DNA from: Comamonadaceae bacterium
GTDB taxonomy: Bacteria > Pseudomonadota > Gammaproteobacteria > Burkholderiales > Burkholderiaceae_C
Direction of reading: 5' to 3'
NCBI GenBank assembly: GCA_947458345.1
Contig: CANHBU010000006.1
Location: 1 to 15,679 of the forward strand
Length of the DNA stretch: 15,679 bases
Part shown: piece by piece, positions 1 through 7,417 of the stretch
Position numbering within the stretch: position 1 is the first letter of the stretch
Layout of the letters: each line of letters opens with the position of its first letter
Position numbers and translations under genes: made by a program
The notes under the pieces: generated by a model
Told to the model about the DNA's origin: nothing
What the model saw: the letters and a program-made list of their open reading frames with translations, nothing else
Database searches by the model: none

Positions 1-848
1 ATGAATTCTGGATCCTTGAGGGCTTTCTTTAGGCCTTCGTTGAGGATTTTGGTGATCGCTGGGGGCGTTCCCTTGGGGGCGTACAGGCCGTGCCAGATCG
101 AGAGGTTGAAGTTTCTCAGCCCCATTTCCTGCAGGGTCGGATAGTGCTTGAGCACCGGATGGTTGCTCAGGGGCTTGGCCGTGGTCACGGCAAAGGCTTT
201 GACGCGTCCACCCTCAATCTGCGCGGTGGTGTTGGTGGTTTGGTCACACATGACATCGACCTGTCCGCCCATCAGCGCCATCATGGCCGGCCCGGTGCCG
301 TTGAAGGGGATGGTGGTCATGGTCTCGTCGGCCTTGATGCTCGACTGCCACAGCAGGCCGCAGATGTGCGAGGCCGATCCCATTCCGGCGTGGGCCAGAT
401 TGAGTTTGCCGGCATTGGCACGGATATAGTTTTCAAAGTCACGGTAGGTATTGGCCGGCAGGGCAGGCTTGCCGATCAGCGTCATGGGCACATCGTTGAT
501 CATGCCCAGATACTCAAAGTCTTCCAGCGGCTTGTAGCCGAGCTTGCGATACAAGGCCGGCGTGGAGGCCATGCCAATGTGAAAGACCAAAAGCGTGTGG
601 CCGTCAGGAGCAGCCTTGGCCACGCGGGATGCCCCGATCGTGCCACCGGCTCCCACCGTGTTTTCGACCACGAAGTTACTGCCAGGGATGGCCTTTTTCA
701 GCGCTTCGGCCAAGTCTCTGGCCACCCGGTCGGTCGGCCCAGGGGCAAAGGGCACAACGATGGTGATCGGCTTGCTGCCGGGGTAGGTTTGGGCCTGGAC
801 GCTCAGGGCCGCTAGGGCGGCGAAGGCCAGGGCAAGCAGCTTCTTCAT
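1..848 (-). CDS. Bug-family (TctC-like) periplasmic solute-binding protein, 3' end outside window
   Basis: This is a periplasmic receptor of the Bug/TctC family. In this family, members capture carboxylates or other small solutes, sometimes for a tripartite tricarboxylate transporter. I translated it from the ATG at 848 (minus). There is an AGGAG 6 nt upstream, and the frame stays open to base 1, giving 282 codons. The family is usually 320-330 aa, so about 40 residues are missing past the left edge. It starts with a signal peptide (MKKLLALAFAALAALSVQAQ, cleavage near AQA). The Bug landmarks PITIVVPFAPG, VENTVGAGGTIGA, PDGHTLL, FNGTGPAMMALMGGQVDV and LYAPKGTPPAI follow in order. One oddity is that the usual PGGPTD loop reads PGPTD, one glycine short and in frame. 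No membrane subunits of a tripartite transporter are visible. It lies 116 nt downstream of the PaaK-like gene and may have its own promoter. The family call is firm; the ligand is unknown. Confidence 0.93.
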   Translation of the reverse strand, partial: MKKLLALAFAALAALSVQAQTYPGSKPITIVVPFAPGPTDRVARDLAEALKKAIPGSNFVVENTVGAGGTIGASRVAKAAPDGHTLLVFHIGMASTPALYRKLGYKPLEDFEYLGMINDVPMTLIGKPALPANTYRDFENYIRANAGKLNLAHAGMGSASHICGLLWQSSIKADETMTTIPFNGTGPAMMALMGGQVDVMCDQTTNTTAQIEGGRVKAFAVTTAKPLSNHPVLKHYPTLQEMGLRNFNLSIWHGLYAPKGTPPAITKILNEGLKKALKDPEF

Positions 849-873
849 AGGAACTCCTGTGTTAAACCTCCGC

Positions 874-904
874 ATTCTAAGGAGGGCGATACCCTTAAAG
901 GCAA
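874..904 (-). promoter_or_regulatory. Possible promoter of the Bug-family gene
   Basis: On the minus strand a TAGAAT hexamer (879 to 874) lies 19 nt downstream of TTGCCT (904 to 899), with the Bug-family start codon about 26 nt further on. The -10 is 5/6 to the sigma-70 consensus. The spacer is 1-2 nt longer than ideal and the -35 is only moderate. The sequence overlaps one arm of the inverted repeat at 900-953. This is a weak prediction. Confidence 0.3.
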
Positions 905-953
905 GAAATCGCCGGTTTATCGGCCATCTGCAGGGTTTTTGTGCAATCTTGCC
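900..953. repeat. Inverted repeat between PaaK-like and Bug genes
   Basis: GGCAAGA (900-906) and TCTTGCC (947-953) are perfect 7-bp arms. They enclose a smaller GCCG/CGGC stem with a GTTTAT loop (911-924). The element is in the gap between the stop of the PaaK-like ligase and the Bug gene. There is no clear U-tract, so it is not a convincing intrinsic terminator. It could mark the 3' end of the upstream message or be a regulatory site. Confidence 0.3.
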
Positions 954-964
954 TGGCCTGCGGC

Positions 965-2221
965 CTATTTGTAGCTGCGCGCGTCTTCGATCACCTTGCC
1001 GTCGTTGGGCAAGCTGCCGGGGGCCAGCAGTTCGATGGCGCCGCGCAATTTGGTCACATCGCGCACGGCCTCGCCTAGACCTTCGGCCAGACCCTCCATC
1101 AGTTGGCTGGCTTCTACGCGCAGGGTCATTTGGTCGTTGGCCATCTCCCCGCTGACCACCAGGCGGGCCCGCAGCACCTGCGGGAAGCGTTTGACCACCT
1201 CGGCCACCTGGCCTGGGTGTACGAACATGCCCTTGATCTTGGTGGTCTGGTCGGCCCGTCCCATCCAGCCCTTGATGCGCTGGTTGCTGCGCCCGCTCGG
1301 GCAACTGCCCGCCAGGACCGCCGACAGATCGCCCGTGCCAAAGCGGATCAGCGGGTAGTGGGGGTTGAGCGTGGTGACCACCAGTTCCCCCACCTCGCCG
1401 TCGGGAACCGGGTCGCCGGTGCCCGGGCGCACGATTTCGACGAGGACGCCTTCGTCGATCACCAGCCCTTCTCGCGCCGGGGTTTCGTAAGCGATCAGGC
1501 CCAGGTCGGCCGTTGCGTAGCATTGGTAGGCCGCAACGCCTTGCTCGGCAAACCAGTCGCGCAGGCTAGGCGGGCAGGCCTCGCCGGTCACCAGCGCCTT
1601 GCGGATGCACGAGACGTCCTGTCCGGCCTCGCGCGCTTTTTCGAGCAGGATGCGCAAAAAGCTGGGCGTGCCGCTGTAACCGTCTGGGCGCAGGTCGGCG
1701 ATGGCTGCCAGTTGCTGCTCGGTTTGTCCGGTACCGGCGGGAAAGACGGTGCAGCCCAGCGCGTGGGCACCCGACTCCATCATGAAGGCCCCTGGCGTCA
1801 TGTGGTAGCTAAATGCGTTGTGCACCAGATCGCCCTGCCGAAAGCCAGCGGCGTAAAGCGCCCGGCCCACGCGCCAGTAGTCGCTGCTGGCCACATCGGG
1901 CTCGTAAATCGGCCCGGGCGAGGCAAAGATGCGCGGCATGCGTGGGCCGCGCAGCACGGCGGCGAAGCCGCCAAAGGGGTCCGCGGGGCGGCTGGCCTGT
2001 TGCAAGCCGAGCAATTCGCTTTTGCGTGTGACGGGCAGTTGGGCCAGCGCCTTCCTGCTGGTCACGGCCGAGGCTTGCACGCCGGCCAAAATGCGGCCCA
2101 ATGCGGCGCTGTGCTGCTGCGCTTGGCGCACTTGCGCGGGCAGGGCAGCAAACAGCGCCTGCTCGCGCTGCTGCGGCGAGCGGGTCTCGAGTGCATCGAA
2201 ATGATCGGCCATGTTTGCCAT
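965..2221 (-). CDS. PaaK-like AMP-dependent CoA ligase (phenylacetate-CoA ligase family), divergent nucleotide loop
   Basis: This is a 418-aa cytoplasmic adenylate-forming enzyme of the phenylacetate-CoA ligase type, expected to activate a carboxylic acid to its CoA ester with ATP. Visible family motifs are the substrate/adenylate region YQCYATADLGLIAYE (232-246), GTGDLS (295-300), GRADQTTKIKGMFVHPGQV (321-339) and the C-terminal GKVIEDAR (408-415), whose lysine sits where the catalytic A10 lysine lies. PaaK proteins normally have SSGTTGKP near residue 100. Here the aligned segment is SPGPIYEP (101-108), so the phosphate-binding Thr/Gly loop and its lysine are absent. The start at 2221 follows a TGAGGAG that overlaps the livF stop codon, 11 nt after livF, so it is surely co-transcribed with the ABC genes. 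It is the last gene of the operon. The substrate is unknown, and phenylacetate itself is not established. Confidence 0.9.
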   Translation of the reverse strand: MANMADHFDALETRSPQQREQALFAALPAQVRQAQQHSAALGRILAGVQASAVTSRKALAQLPVTRKSELLGLQQASRPADPFGGFAAVLRGPRMPRIFASPGPIYEPDVASSDYWRVGRALYAAGFRQGDLVHNAFSYHMTPGAFMMESGAHALGCTVFPAGTGQTEQQLAAIADLRPDGYSGTPSFLRILLEKAREAGQDVSCIRKALVTGEACPPSLRDWFAEQGVAAYQCYATADLGLIAYETPAREGLVIDEGVLVEIVRPGTGDPVPDGEVGELVVTTLNPHYPLIRFGTGDLSAVLAGSCPSGRSNQRIKGWMGRADQTTKIKGMFVHPGQVAEVVKRFPQVLRARLVVSGEMANDQMTLRVEASQLMEGLAEGLGEAVRDVTKLRGAIELLAPGSLPNDGKVIEDARSYK

Positions 2222-2232
2222 GTGCTGTCTCC

Positions 2233-3042
2233 TCAGGCGAGCCAGCGCTTGCGGCGCTTGTAGCTCTTGACGTCTTTAAAGCTCTTGCGCTCGCCGCCGC
2301 CGACGCCCAAGTAGAACTCTTTGACATCCTCGTTGCTGGCCAGGTCCCGGGCCGCGCCATCCATCACCACGCGACCGCTTTCCATGATGTAGCCGTAGTC
2401 GGCGTACTTGAGCGCCATGTTGGTGTTTTGCTCGGCCAGCAAAAAGGTCACCTGCTCCTTTTGGTTCAGGTCCTTGACGATTTCGAACACCTCTTCGACG
2501 ATCTGCGGGGCCAGACCCATGGACGGTTCGTCGAGCAGCACCATGTTGGGATTGGCCATCAAGGCGCGCCCGATCGCGCACATCTGCTGCTCACCGCCGG
2601 AGGTGTAGGCCGCCTGTGAGGTGCGGCGGGTCTTGAGCCGGGGAAAGTAGTTGTAGACCTTCTCCAAGTTGGCGGCCACCTCGGCTTTGTCTGTGCGGGT
2701 GTAGGAGCCTGTGAGCAGGTTTTCCTCGATGGTCAGGTGGGCAAAGCAGTGACGCCCCTCCATCACCTGCACCACGCCGCGGTTGACCAGATCGGCCGGC
2801 GAGAGATTTTCGATGCGCTCGCCGCGCAGCTCGATGCTGCCTTTGGTCACTTCTCCGCGTTCGCCCTTGAGCAAGTTGGAGACCGCTCGCAAGGTGGTGG
2901 TCTTGCCGGCACCGTTGCCGCCAAGGATGGCCACGATGCCGCGTTCGGGCACCTGCAGCGACACCCCCTTGAGAACAAGGATCACATGGTTGTAGATGAC
3001 CTCAATGCCGTTGACATTCAGGACGATGTTGGGGTTGCTCAT
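2233..3042 (-). CDS. livF: LivF-type ABC transporter ATPase
   Basis: This is one of the two cytoplasmic ATPase subunits of a branched-chain amino acid-type (HAAT) ABC importer. From MSNPNIV, the Walker A GGNGAGKT is at about 41-48, the signature TSGGEQQ at about 147-153, and the Walker B MVLLDEP at about 167-173. The AEQNTNMAL segment shows the LivF-type Gln where most ABC ATPases carry the H-loop His. The signature has Thr in place of the usual Leu. A 4-codon longer reading from an ATG at 3054 is possible. I prefer 3042 because GGAAG lies just upstream of it and the longer start has no ribosome site. The C-terminus carries an unusual basic tail (KSFKDVKSYKRRKRWLA) beyond the usual LivF end. 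It lies 108 nt after the receptor gene, with three hairpins in between, and 11 nt before the PaaK-like gene. Confidence 0.93.
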   Translation of the reverse strand: MSNPNIVLNVNGIEVIYNHVILVLKGVSLQVPERGIVAILGGNGAGKTTTLRAVSNLLKGERGEVTKGSIELRGERIENLSPADLVNRGVVQVMEGRHCFAHLTIEENLLTGSYTRTDKAEVAANLEKVYNYFPRLKTRRTSQAAYTSGGEQQMCAIGRALMANPNMVLLDEPSMGLAPQIVEEVFEIVKDLNQKEQVTFLLAEQNTNMALKYADYGYIMESGRVVMDGAARDLASNEDVKEFYLGVGGGERKSFKDVKSYKRRKRWLA

Positions 3043-3059
3043 GATTGCTTCCATTCAAG

Positions 3060-3095
3060 CCACTGGCAAGTGCAGCGCGCCGCACTTGCCAGTGG
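3060..3095. repeat. Perfect 14-bp hairpin upstream of livF
   Basis: CCACTGGCAAGTGC (3060-3073) and its exact reverse complement (3082-3095) flank an 8-nt loop. In the minus-strand mRNA it lies between the receptor gene and livF, ending about 18 nt before the livF start at 3042. There is no U-tract, so an mRNA-stabilising, processing or partial attenuation role is more likely than a terminator. Confidence 0.8.
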
Positions 3096-3116
3096 TGACC
3101 CGCTTGGCGGGTCACC
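3094..3116. repeat. Perfect 10-bp hairpin with 3-nt loop
   Basis: GGTGACCCGC (3094-3103) pairs exactly with GCGGGTCACC (3107-3116) around a TTG loop. It shares two bases with the neighbouring 14-bp hairpin, so the two stems compete at their edge. It is the middle of three tandem hairpins after the receptor stop codon. Confidence 0.75.
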
Positions 3117-3118
3117 CG

Positions 3119-3142
3119 GCCCCCACCGGTTCAGGCGGGGGC
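3119..3142. repeat. GC-rich hairpin directly after the receptor stop codon
   Basis: GCCCCC (3119-3124) pairs with GGGGGC (3137-3142), with one A/C mismatch and two further C-G pairs inside. It is the first hairpin met by RNA polymerase after the receptor gene stop (3151). The minus-strand side after it is GC-rich rather than U-rich, so it does not look like a simple terminator. Confidence 0.55.
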
Positions 3143-3150
3143 GTTTTGCA

Positions 3151-4488
3151 TCAGGACTGGCAGTCCTGGGGCGAGCGACGGGTCCATTTCTTTTCGGCCG
3201 CGTACTTTTCAGCCGAGCTCTTGACCATCGGACGGATGATCTGCTCATCGGCCTGCAGCCAGTCAGACGCCCAGGTGAACTTGGCGCCATCCCAGGTGTG
3301 GATGCGGCCCCAAGCCGAGCCCATGTGGTCCGAGCAGCTGGTCGAGACCGGGCGCATCACCCCCTTGAAGCCCAGCCCATCGAGCTTGGCCTGGGTCAGG
3401 TTGAGGTTTTCATAACCCCAGCGGGCCTGCTCGGGCGTGACGTGCTTGCCCTTGCCAAAGCGCTCTTGGGCAGCGCGTACACCTTCGACGGCCAGCATGG
3501 CGCCCACCACACCGCGCATATAAAGCACCTGTCCGACTTCTTCCTTCGGTCCGGTGCCTTGCCCCTTGGCATGCACCTTGTCCATGATTTCCTTGACCAC
3601 GGCCGCTTGCGGCTCGGCGCCGTGCTGCATCATGACCGCGTTGTAGCCCTTGGCCGTCGCGCCGATGTCCTTCAGATCAGGCTCTGCACCCGACCACCAG
3701 GTGCCAAACATCTTCTCGCGCGGATAGCCGACGGCGATCGCCTCGCGGATGGCAGTCGGCGTCATCACGCCCCAGGTTTGCATGACCACAAAGTCAGGGC
3801 GCTGCTGGCGCACCTGAAGCCAGACGGCTTTTTGCTCGACGCCGGGAGCGGGCACGGGCAGCAGTTGCAGGGTAAAGCCGTGCATGGCTGCACGCTCTTG
3901 CACGATGGGCAGCAGCTCCTTGCCAAACGGGCTGTCGTGGTAGACCACGGCGATCTTCTTGCCCTTGAGCTTGTCCCAGCCGCCTTCTTGCTTGGCGATG
4001 TGCTGCAGCACGATGTCACCGGCCACCCAGTAGTGACCGATCAGGGGGAAGTTCCATTTGAAGACACCGCCGTCGGCCGAGTCGCTGCGGCCATAGCCGG
4101 AGGTGATCAGGGAAACCTTGTCGTTGGCAACCTTTTCGGTCAGTGCAAAAGTGATGCCGGTCGACAGGGGCTGAAACACGGTCGCGCCGCCGTGCTTGCC
4201 CTTTAGGCGCTCGTAGCACTCCACGCCGCGGTCGGTGGCGTAGGCGGTTTCACATTCTTCAACCAGGGTCATGACGCCGTTGATACCGCCGCGGGCATTG
4301 ACCAGCTTCATGTAGTCGGCGTAGCCGTTTGCAAAGGGGGTGGCGTTCGGTGCCACCGGCCCGGTGCGTCCGGTCAGGCTGGGGAAGAACTGAACCTTGG
4401 CTTGGGCAAGGGCGGCCGTGCTTGCGAGGGTGGTGGCCAGGCTGGCCACCACCATCGAAGCCGTCAGTGCGATTTTCTTGAGTCTCAT
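3151..4488 (-). CDS. LivK-type periplasmic substrate-binding protein of the ABC importer
   Basis: This is the periplasmic receptor of the HAAT-type importer encoded around it. It has 445 aa from MRLKKIAL, chosen because AGGAGA lies 5 nt upstream. An ATG 7 codons earlier (4509) would bury that site within the coding region. The signal peptide covers residues 1-30 (LASTAALAQA, Ala-x-Ala cleavage). A type I periplasmic fold is indicated by FFPSLTGRTGPVAPNA, YMKLVNARGGINGV and VAVVYHDSPFGKE-like blocks. Two Cys at about 79 and 91 are placed like the conserved N-terminal disulfide of Leu/Ile/Val receptors. It is longer than typical LivK/LivJ (about 370 aa) and belongs to the larger receptor group seen with CoA-ligase-linked liv clusters. 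The stop is followed by three tandem hairpins. The ligand is probably a carboxylate, by inference from the flanking ligases only. Confidence 0.92.
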   Translation of the reverse strand: MRLKKIALTASMVVASLATTLASTAALAQAKVQFFPSLTGRTGPVAPNATPFANGYADYMKLVNARGGINGVMTLVEECETAYATDRGVECYERLKGKHGGATVFQPLSTGITFALTEKVANDKVSLITSGYGRSDSADGGVFKWNFPLIGHYWVAGDIVLQHIAKQEGGWDKLKGKKIAVVYHDSPFGKELLPIVQERAAMHGFTLQLLPVPAPGVEQKAVWLQVRQQRPDFVVMQTWGVMTPTAIREAIAVGYPREKMFGTWWSGAEPDLKDIGATAKGYNAVMMQHGAEPQAAVVKEIMDKVHAKGQGTGPKEEVGQVLYMRGVVGAMLAVEGVRAAQERFGKGKHVTPEQARWGYENLNLTQAKLDGLGFKGVMRPVSTSCSDHMGSAWGRIHTWDGAKFTWASDWLQADEQIIRPMVKSSAEKYAAEKKWTRRSPQDCQS

Positions 4489-4569
4489 GCGGGTCTCCTG
4501 AATAAACACCTTGGAACTTTTAAGAGGTCTGCGGTCGAGGTGTCAGCCGCCCACAGTCCTGCGTGAAAA

Positions 4570-5646
4570 TCAATGCGGGAACGGCCAAAGTCTCATCTTC
4601 TGTTTGCCGATGCTCCACAGCTTGGCCAGCCCATGCGGCTCGGCAATGAGGAACCAGACGATGAGCGCGCCGAAGATCATGTATTCGGCGTGCGAGATCA
4701 TGGCCGTCGAGACAGTCAGCCCGACCAGATCGCCCAGGGCGGGCAGCACCTGGTTGAGCACGATGGGCAGGACCACGATGAAGGCAGCGCCAAAAAAGCT
4801 GCCCATGATGGAGCCCAGGCCGCCGATGATGACGATGAACAGCAACTGAAAGGAGCGATCGATCGAAAACGCCGCGGGCTCCCATGAGCCCAGATGCACA
4901 AAGCCCCACAGGCCACCGGCCACGCCGACGATAAAGGAGCTGACTGCGAAAGCGCTGAGCTTGGCATACATGGGCCGGATGCCGATGACTGCCGCCGCCA
5001 CGTCCATGTCACGGATGGCCATCCATTCCCGGCCAATGGCGCTGCGCACCAGGTTCTTGGCCAGCAGGGCGGTGATCACCGTCAGCCCCAGGCAGAACAG
5101 GTATTTTTCAAAAGGCTCGTCGATTTTCCAGCCCAGCAGGCTCAGGCCAGATACCGCCACTGAGCCCGACGAGCTGTCGTTGGTGAACCAGCTGATGCGG
5201 GCAAAGGCCCAGTCGCAAAAGAACTGCGCGGCCAGGGTGGCCACCGCCAAATACAAGCCCTTGACGCGCAGACTGGGAATGCCAAAGAAAACCCCCACCA
5301 GCATCGCGCAAAAACCTCCGGAGAGCAAAGCGATGATCAGGGGCATGCCCTCGATGCGCACGAAGGTGTTGTAGGCCATGTAGGCGCCAACGGCCATGAA
5401 AGCGCCCGAGCCCAATGAAATCTGTCCGCAGTAGCCCACCAAGATGTTCACGCCCAGGGCGGCCATCGACAGGATCACAAAGGGAATCAGGATGGCCCTG
5501 AACATGTATTCATCGGCCAGCAGGGGCACGCCGATAAAGGCTGCGGCCAGCAGCAGGCCGATGGCCCAGCGATCCTGGGCGATCGGGAAGATCTGCTGGT
5601 CTTTGAGGTAGCTGGTCTTGAATTGACCGTTTTCGCGGTAAAACAT
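4570..5646 (-). CDS. livM: LivM-type ABC importer permease
   Basis: This is an inner-membrane permease subunit, 358 aa, of the HAAT ABC importer, pairing with LivH to form the channel. After a hydrophilic N-terminus of about 25 residues there are many hydrophobic segments, beginning at WAIGLLLAAAFIGVPLLA. Family signatures are GYCGQISLGSGAFMAVGAY (71-89) and the cytoplasmic coupling loop GREWMAIRDMDVAAAVIGI (205-223), which contacts the ATPase. FFGAAFIVVLPIVLNQVLPAL lies near the C-terminus. It follows livH by 12 nt. The ribosome site is weak (GAAAGA), which suggests translational coupling. The receptor gene lies 81 nt downstream. Confidence 0.95.
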   Translation of the reverse strand: MFYRENGQFKTSYLKDQQIFPIAQDRWAIGLLLAAAFIGVPLLADEYMFRAILIPFVILSMAALGVNILVGYCGQISLGSGAFMAVGAYMAYNTFVRIEGMPLIIALLSGGFCAMLVGVFFGIPSLRVKGLYLAVATLAAQFFCDWAFARISWFTNDSSSGSVAVSGLSLLGWKIDEPFEKYLFCLGLTVITALLAKNLVRSAIGREWMAIRDMDVAAAVIGIRPMYAKLSAFAVSSFIVGVAGGLWGFVHLGSWEPAAFSIDRSFQLLFIVIIGGLGSIMGSFFGAAFIVVLPIVLNQVLPALGDLVGLTVSTAMISHAEYMIFGALIVWFLIAEPHGLAKLWSIGKQKMRLWPFPH

Positions 5647-5658
5647 GGTGGCGGTCTT

Positions 5659-6588
5659 TCAAACGCGGTCGATGATCTTTTCGCCAAACAGGCCTTGCGG
5701 GCGAAACAGCAGGAAGACCAAGGCCAGCACGTAGGCGAACCACAGCTCGATGCCGCCGCCTATCATGGGGCCCAGGTAGACCTCGGAGATTTTTTCGCCC
5801 ACCCCGATGATCAGCCCGCCGATGATGGCACCGGGCACCGAGGTCAGCCCGCCCAGGATGATCACCGGAAGAGCCTTGAGCGCCACCGTGGTCAGCGAGA
5901 ATTGCACGCCAATTTTTGAGCCCCAGATGATGCCTGCAACCAAGGCGGTCAGGCCGGCGACGAACCAGACGATCACCCACATGCGGTTGAGTGGGATGCC
6001 AATCGACTGGGCCGCTTGGTGGTCGTCGGCCACAGCGCGCAGCGCCCGGCCCGTCGAGGTTTTCTGGAAGAACAGGCTCAGCGCCATCACCAAACAGGCG
6101 GCCACCAGGGCGGCAATCAGATCCTCTTTGTTGACCAGCAAGCCGCCTTGGAAAACGGTGTCGAAGACGAAAATCGGCTCCTTGGGCATCCCCACATCAA
6201 TCTTGTAGACGGCGCTGCCGAAAATGGTTTGCCCCAGACCGTCGAGAAAGTAGGTGATGCCCAGCGTGGCCATCAGCAGGGTCACACCCTCTTGGTTGAC
6301 CAGGTGGCGCAGCACCCAGCGCTCAACCAGGTAGGCAAAGGCCAGCATGAACAGCGCGGCCACGGCAAAGGCCAGCACATTGGCCAGGATCTTGTTGTCG
6401 ATCCCGATCCAGCCGGGAATCCACTCGGAAAACCGAGCCATGGCCAGCGCTGCGAACAGCACCATCGCGCCTTGCGCGAAATTAAAAACGCCGGAGGCTT
6501 TGAAGATGAGCACGAAGCCCAGCGCCACCAGCGAATAGAGCATGCCGGCCATCAGGCCGCCGAAGAGGGTTTCAAGGAAAAAAGCCAT
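5659..6588 (-). CDS. livH: LivH-type ABC importer permease
   Basis: This is the second membrane subunit of the importer, 309 aa, the usual LivH length. The N-terminal MLYSLVALGFVLIFKASGVF plus NFAQGAM (16-42) is the LivH hallmark. TGRALRAVADDHQAAQSIGI (179-198) is the cytoplasmic loop that docks on LivG/LivF. Hydrophobic segments cover most of the rest, and the end FLLFRPQGLFGEKII is typical. The ATG at 6588 has a GAGG about 8 nt upstream that overlaps the livG stop codon (TGAGG), giving tight livG-livH coupling with a 10-nt gap. Confidence 0.95.
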   Translation of the reverse strand: MAFFLETLFGGLMAGMLYSLVALGFVLIFKASGVFNFAQGAMVLFAALAMARFSEWIPGWIGIDNKILANVLAFAVAALFMLAFAYLVERWVLRHLVNQEGVTLLMATLGITYFLDGLGQTIFGSAVYKIDVGMPKEPIFVFDTVFQGGLLVNKEDLIAALVAACLVMALSLFFQKTSTGRALRAVADDHQAAQSIGIPLNRMWVIVWFVAGLTALVAGIIWGSKIGVQFSLTTVALKALPVIILGGLTSVPGAIIGGLIIGVGEKISEVYLGPMIGGGIELWFAYVLALVFLLFRPQGLFGEKIIDRV

Positions 6589-6598
6589 GGATCGATCC

Positions 6599-7384
6599 TC
6601 AGTGTGATGTGCCCAGGTAGGCGCTGATCACTTCTTTGTTGTTGCGCACCTCCTCGGGCGTGCCATCGCCGATTTTTTTGCCGTAGTCGAGCACCACCAC
6701 ACGGTCGGAGATGTCCATCACCACGCCCATGTCGTGCTCGATGAGCACGATGGTCGTGCCGAATTCGTCGTTGACGTCGAGCACGAAGCGGCACATGTCC
6801 TGCTTTTCTTCGACGTTCATGCCGGCCATCGGCTCGTCAAGCAGCAAGACCTGTGGCTCCATCGCCAGCGCCCTGCCGAGGTCGACGCGCTTTTGCAGGC
6901 CGTAGGGCAACTGGCCCACCGGCGTCTTGCGATAGGGTTGGATTTCCAGGAAGTCGATGATGTGTTCGACAAATTCGCGGTGCGCAAACTCTTCGCGCTG
7001 GGCCGGACCGATGCGCAGGGCCTGCAGCAGCAAATTGCTTTTGATCTTGAGGTTGCGCCCCGACATGATGTTGTCGAGCACGCTCATGCCCTTGAACAAG
7101 GCCAGGTTCTGGAAGGTGCGGGCCACGCCCATTTCGGCCACCTGATGGCTGTTCATGTGGCGAAAGGTCTGGCCGCGAAAGCTGATCGTGCCTTCCTGGG
7201 GCTTGTAGACGCCGTTGATGCAATTGAGCATCGAGCTCTTGCCCGCGCCATTGGGGCCGATGATGGCCCGGATCTCGTGCTCCTTGACGTCAAAGGAGAT
7301 GTCGGTCAGCGCTTTGACGCCGCCAAAGCTCAGGGAGATGTTTTTCACGTCGAGGATGACGTCGCCGATTTTTTTCTGGATCAT
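6599..7384 (-). CDS. livG: LivG-type ABC transporter ATPase
   Basis: This is the 261-aa ATPase subunit that forms a heterodimer with LivF and drives the importer. Walker A is GPNGAGKS (43-50), the Q-loop is ARTFQNLALF (88-97), the signature-like LPYGLQKRVDLGRAL is at 159-173, Walker B is VLLLDEP (179-185), and the switch histidine lies in IEHDMGVV (H217). The LivG insertion after the Q-loop is present. It starts 33 nt after the first CoA-ligase gene and ends 10 nt before livH. The ribosome-binding site is weak. Confidence 0.95.
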   Translation of the reverse strand: MIQKKIGDVILDVKNISLSFGGVKALTDISFDVKEHEIRAIIGPNGAGKSSMLNCINGVYKPQEGTISFRGQTFRHMNSHQVAEMGVARTFQNLALFKGMSVLDNIMSGRNLKIKSNLLLQALRIGPAQREEFAHREFVEHIIDFLEIQPYRKTPVGQLPYGLQKRVDLGRALAMEPQVLLLDEPMAGMNVEEKQDMCRFVLDVNDEFGTTIVLIEHDMGVVMDISDRVVVLDYGKKIGDGTPEEVRNNKEVISAYLGTSH

Positions 7385-7417
7385 GGTGTGCGCTCGGTGC
7401 GGCAGGTTCAGGCGGCC

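Noticed and set aside
3..15. Adjacent EcoRI and BamHI sites, possible cloning remnant
   Set aside because: On the minus strand these bases encode the common Bug-family segment LKDPEF in frame, so they are natural coding sequence.
90..815. 241-codon open frame on the plus strand near the left edge
   Set aside because: It is antisense to the Bug-family gene, whose signal peptide and conserved blocks are clear on the minus strand.
1103..2263. 386-codon open frame on the plus strand opposite the PaaK-like gene
   Set aside because: It is antisense to a motif-rich ligase gene, and its composition reflects GC bias.
2737..4206. 489-codon open frame on the plus strand across livF and the receptor gene
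   Set aside because: It is antisense to two genes with clear families, has no recognisable domain and is His/Gly/Leu-rich in the way GC-rich antisense frames usually are.
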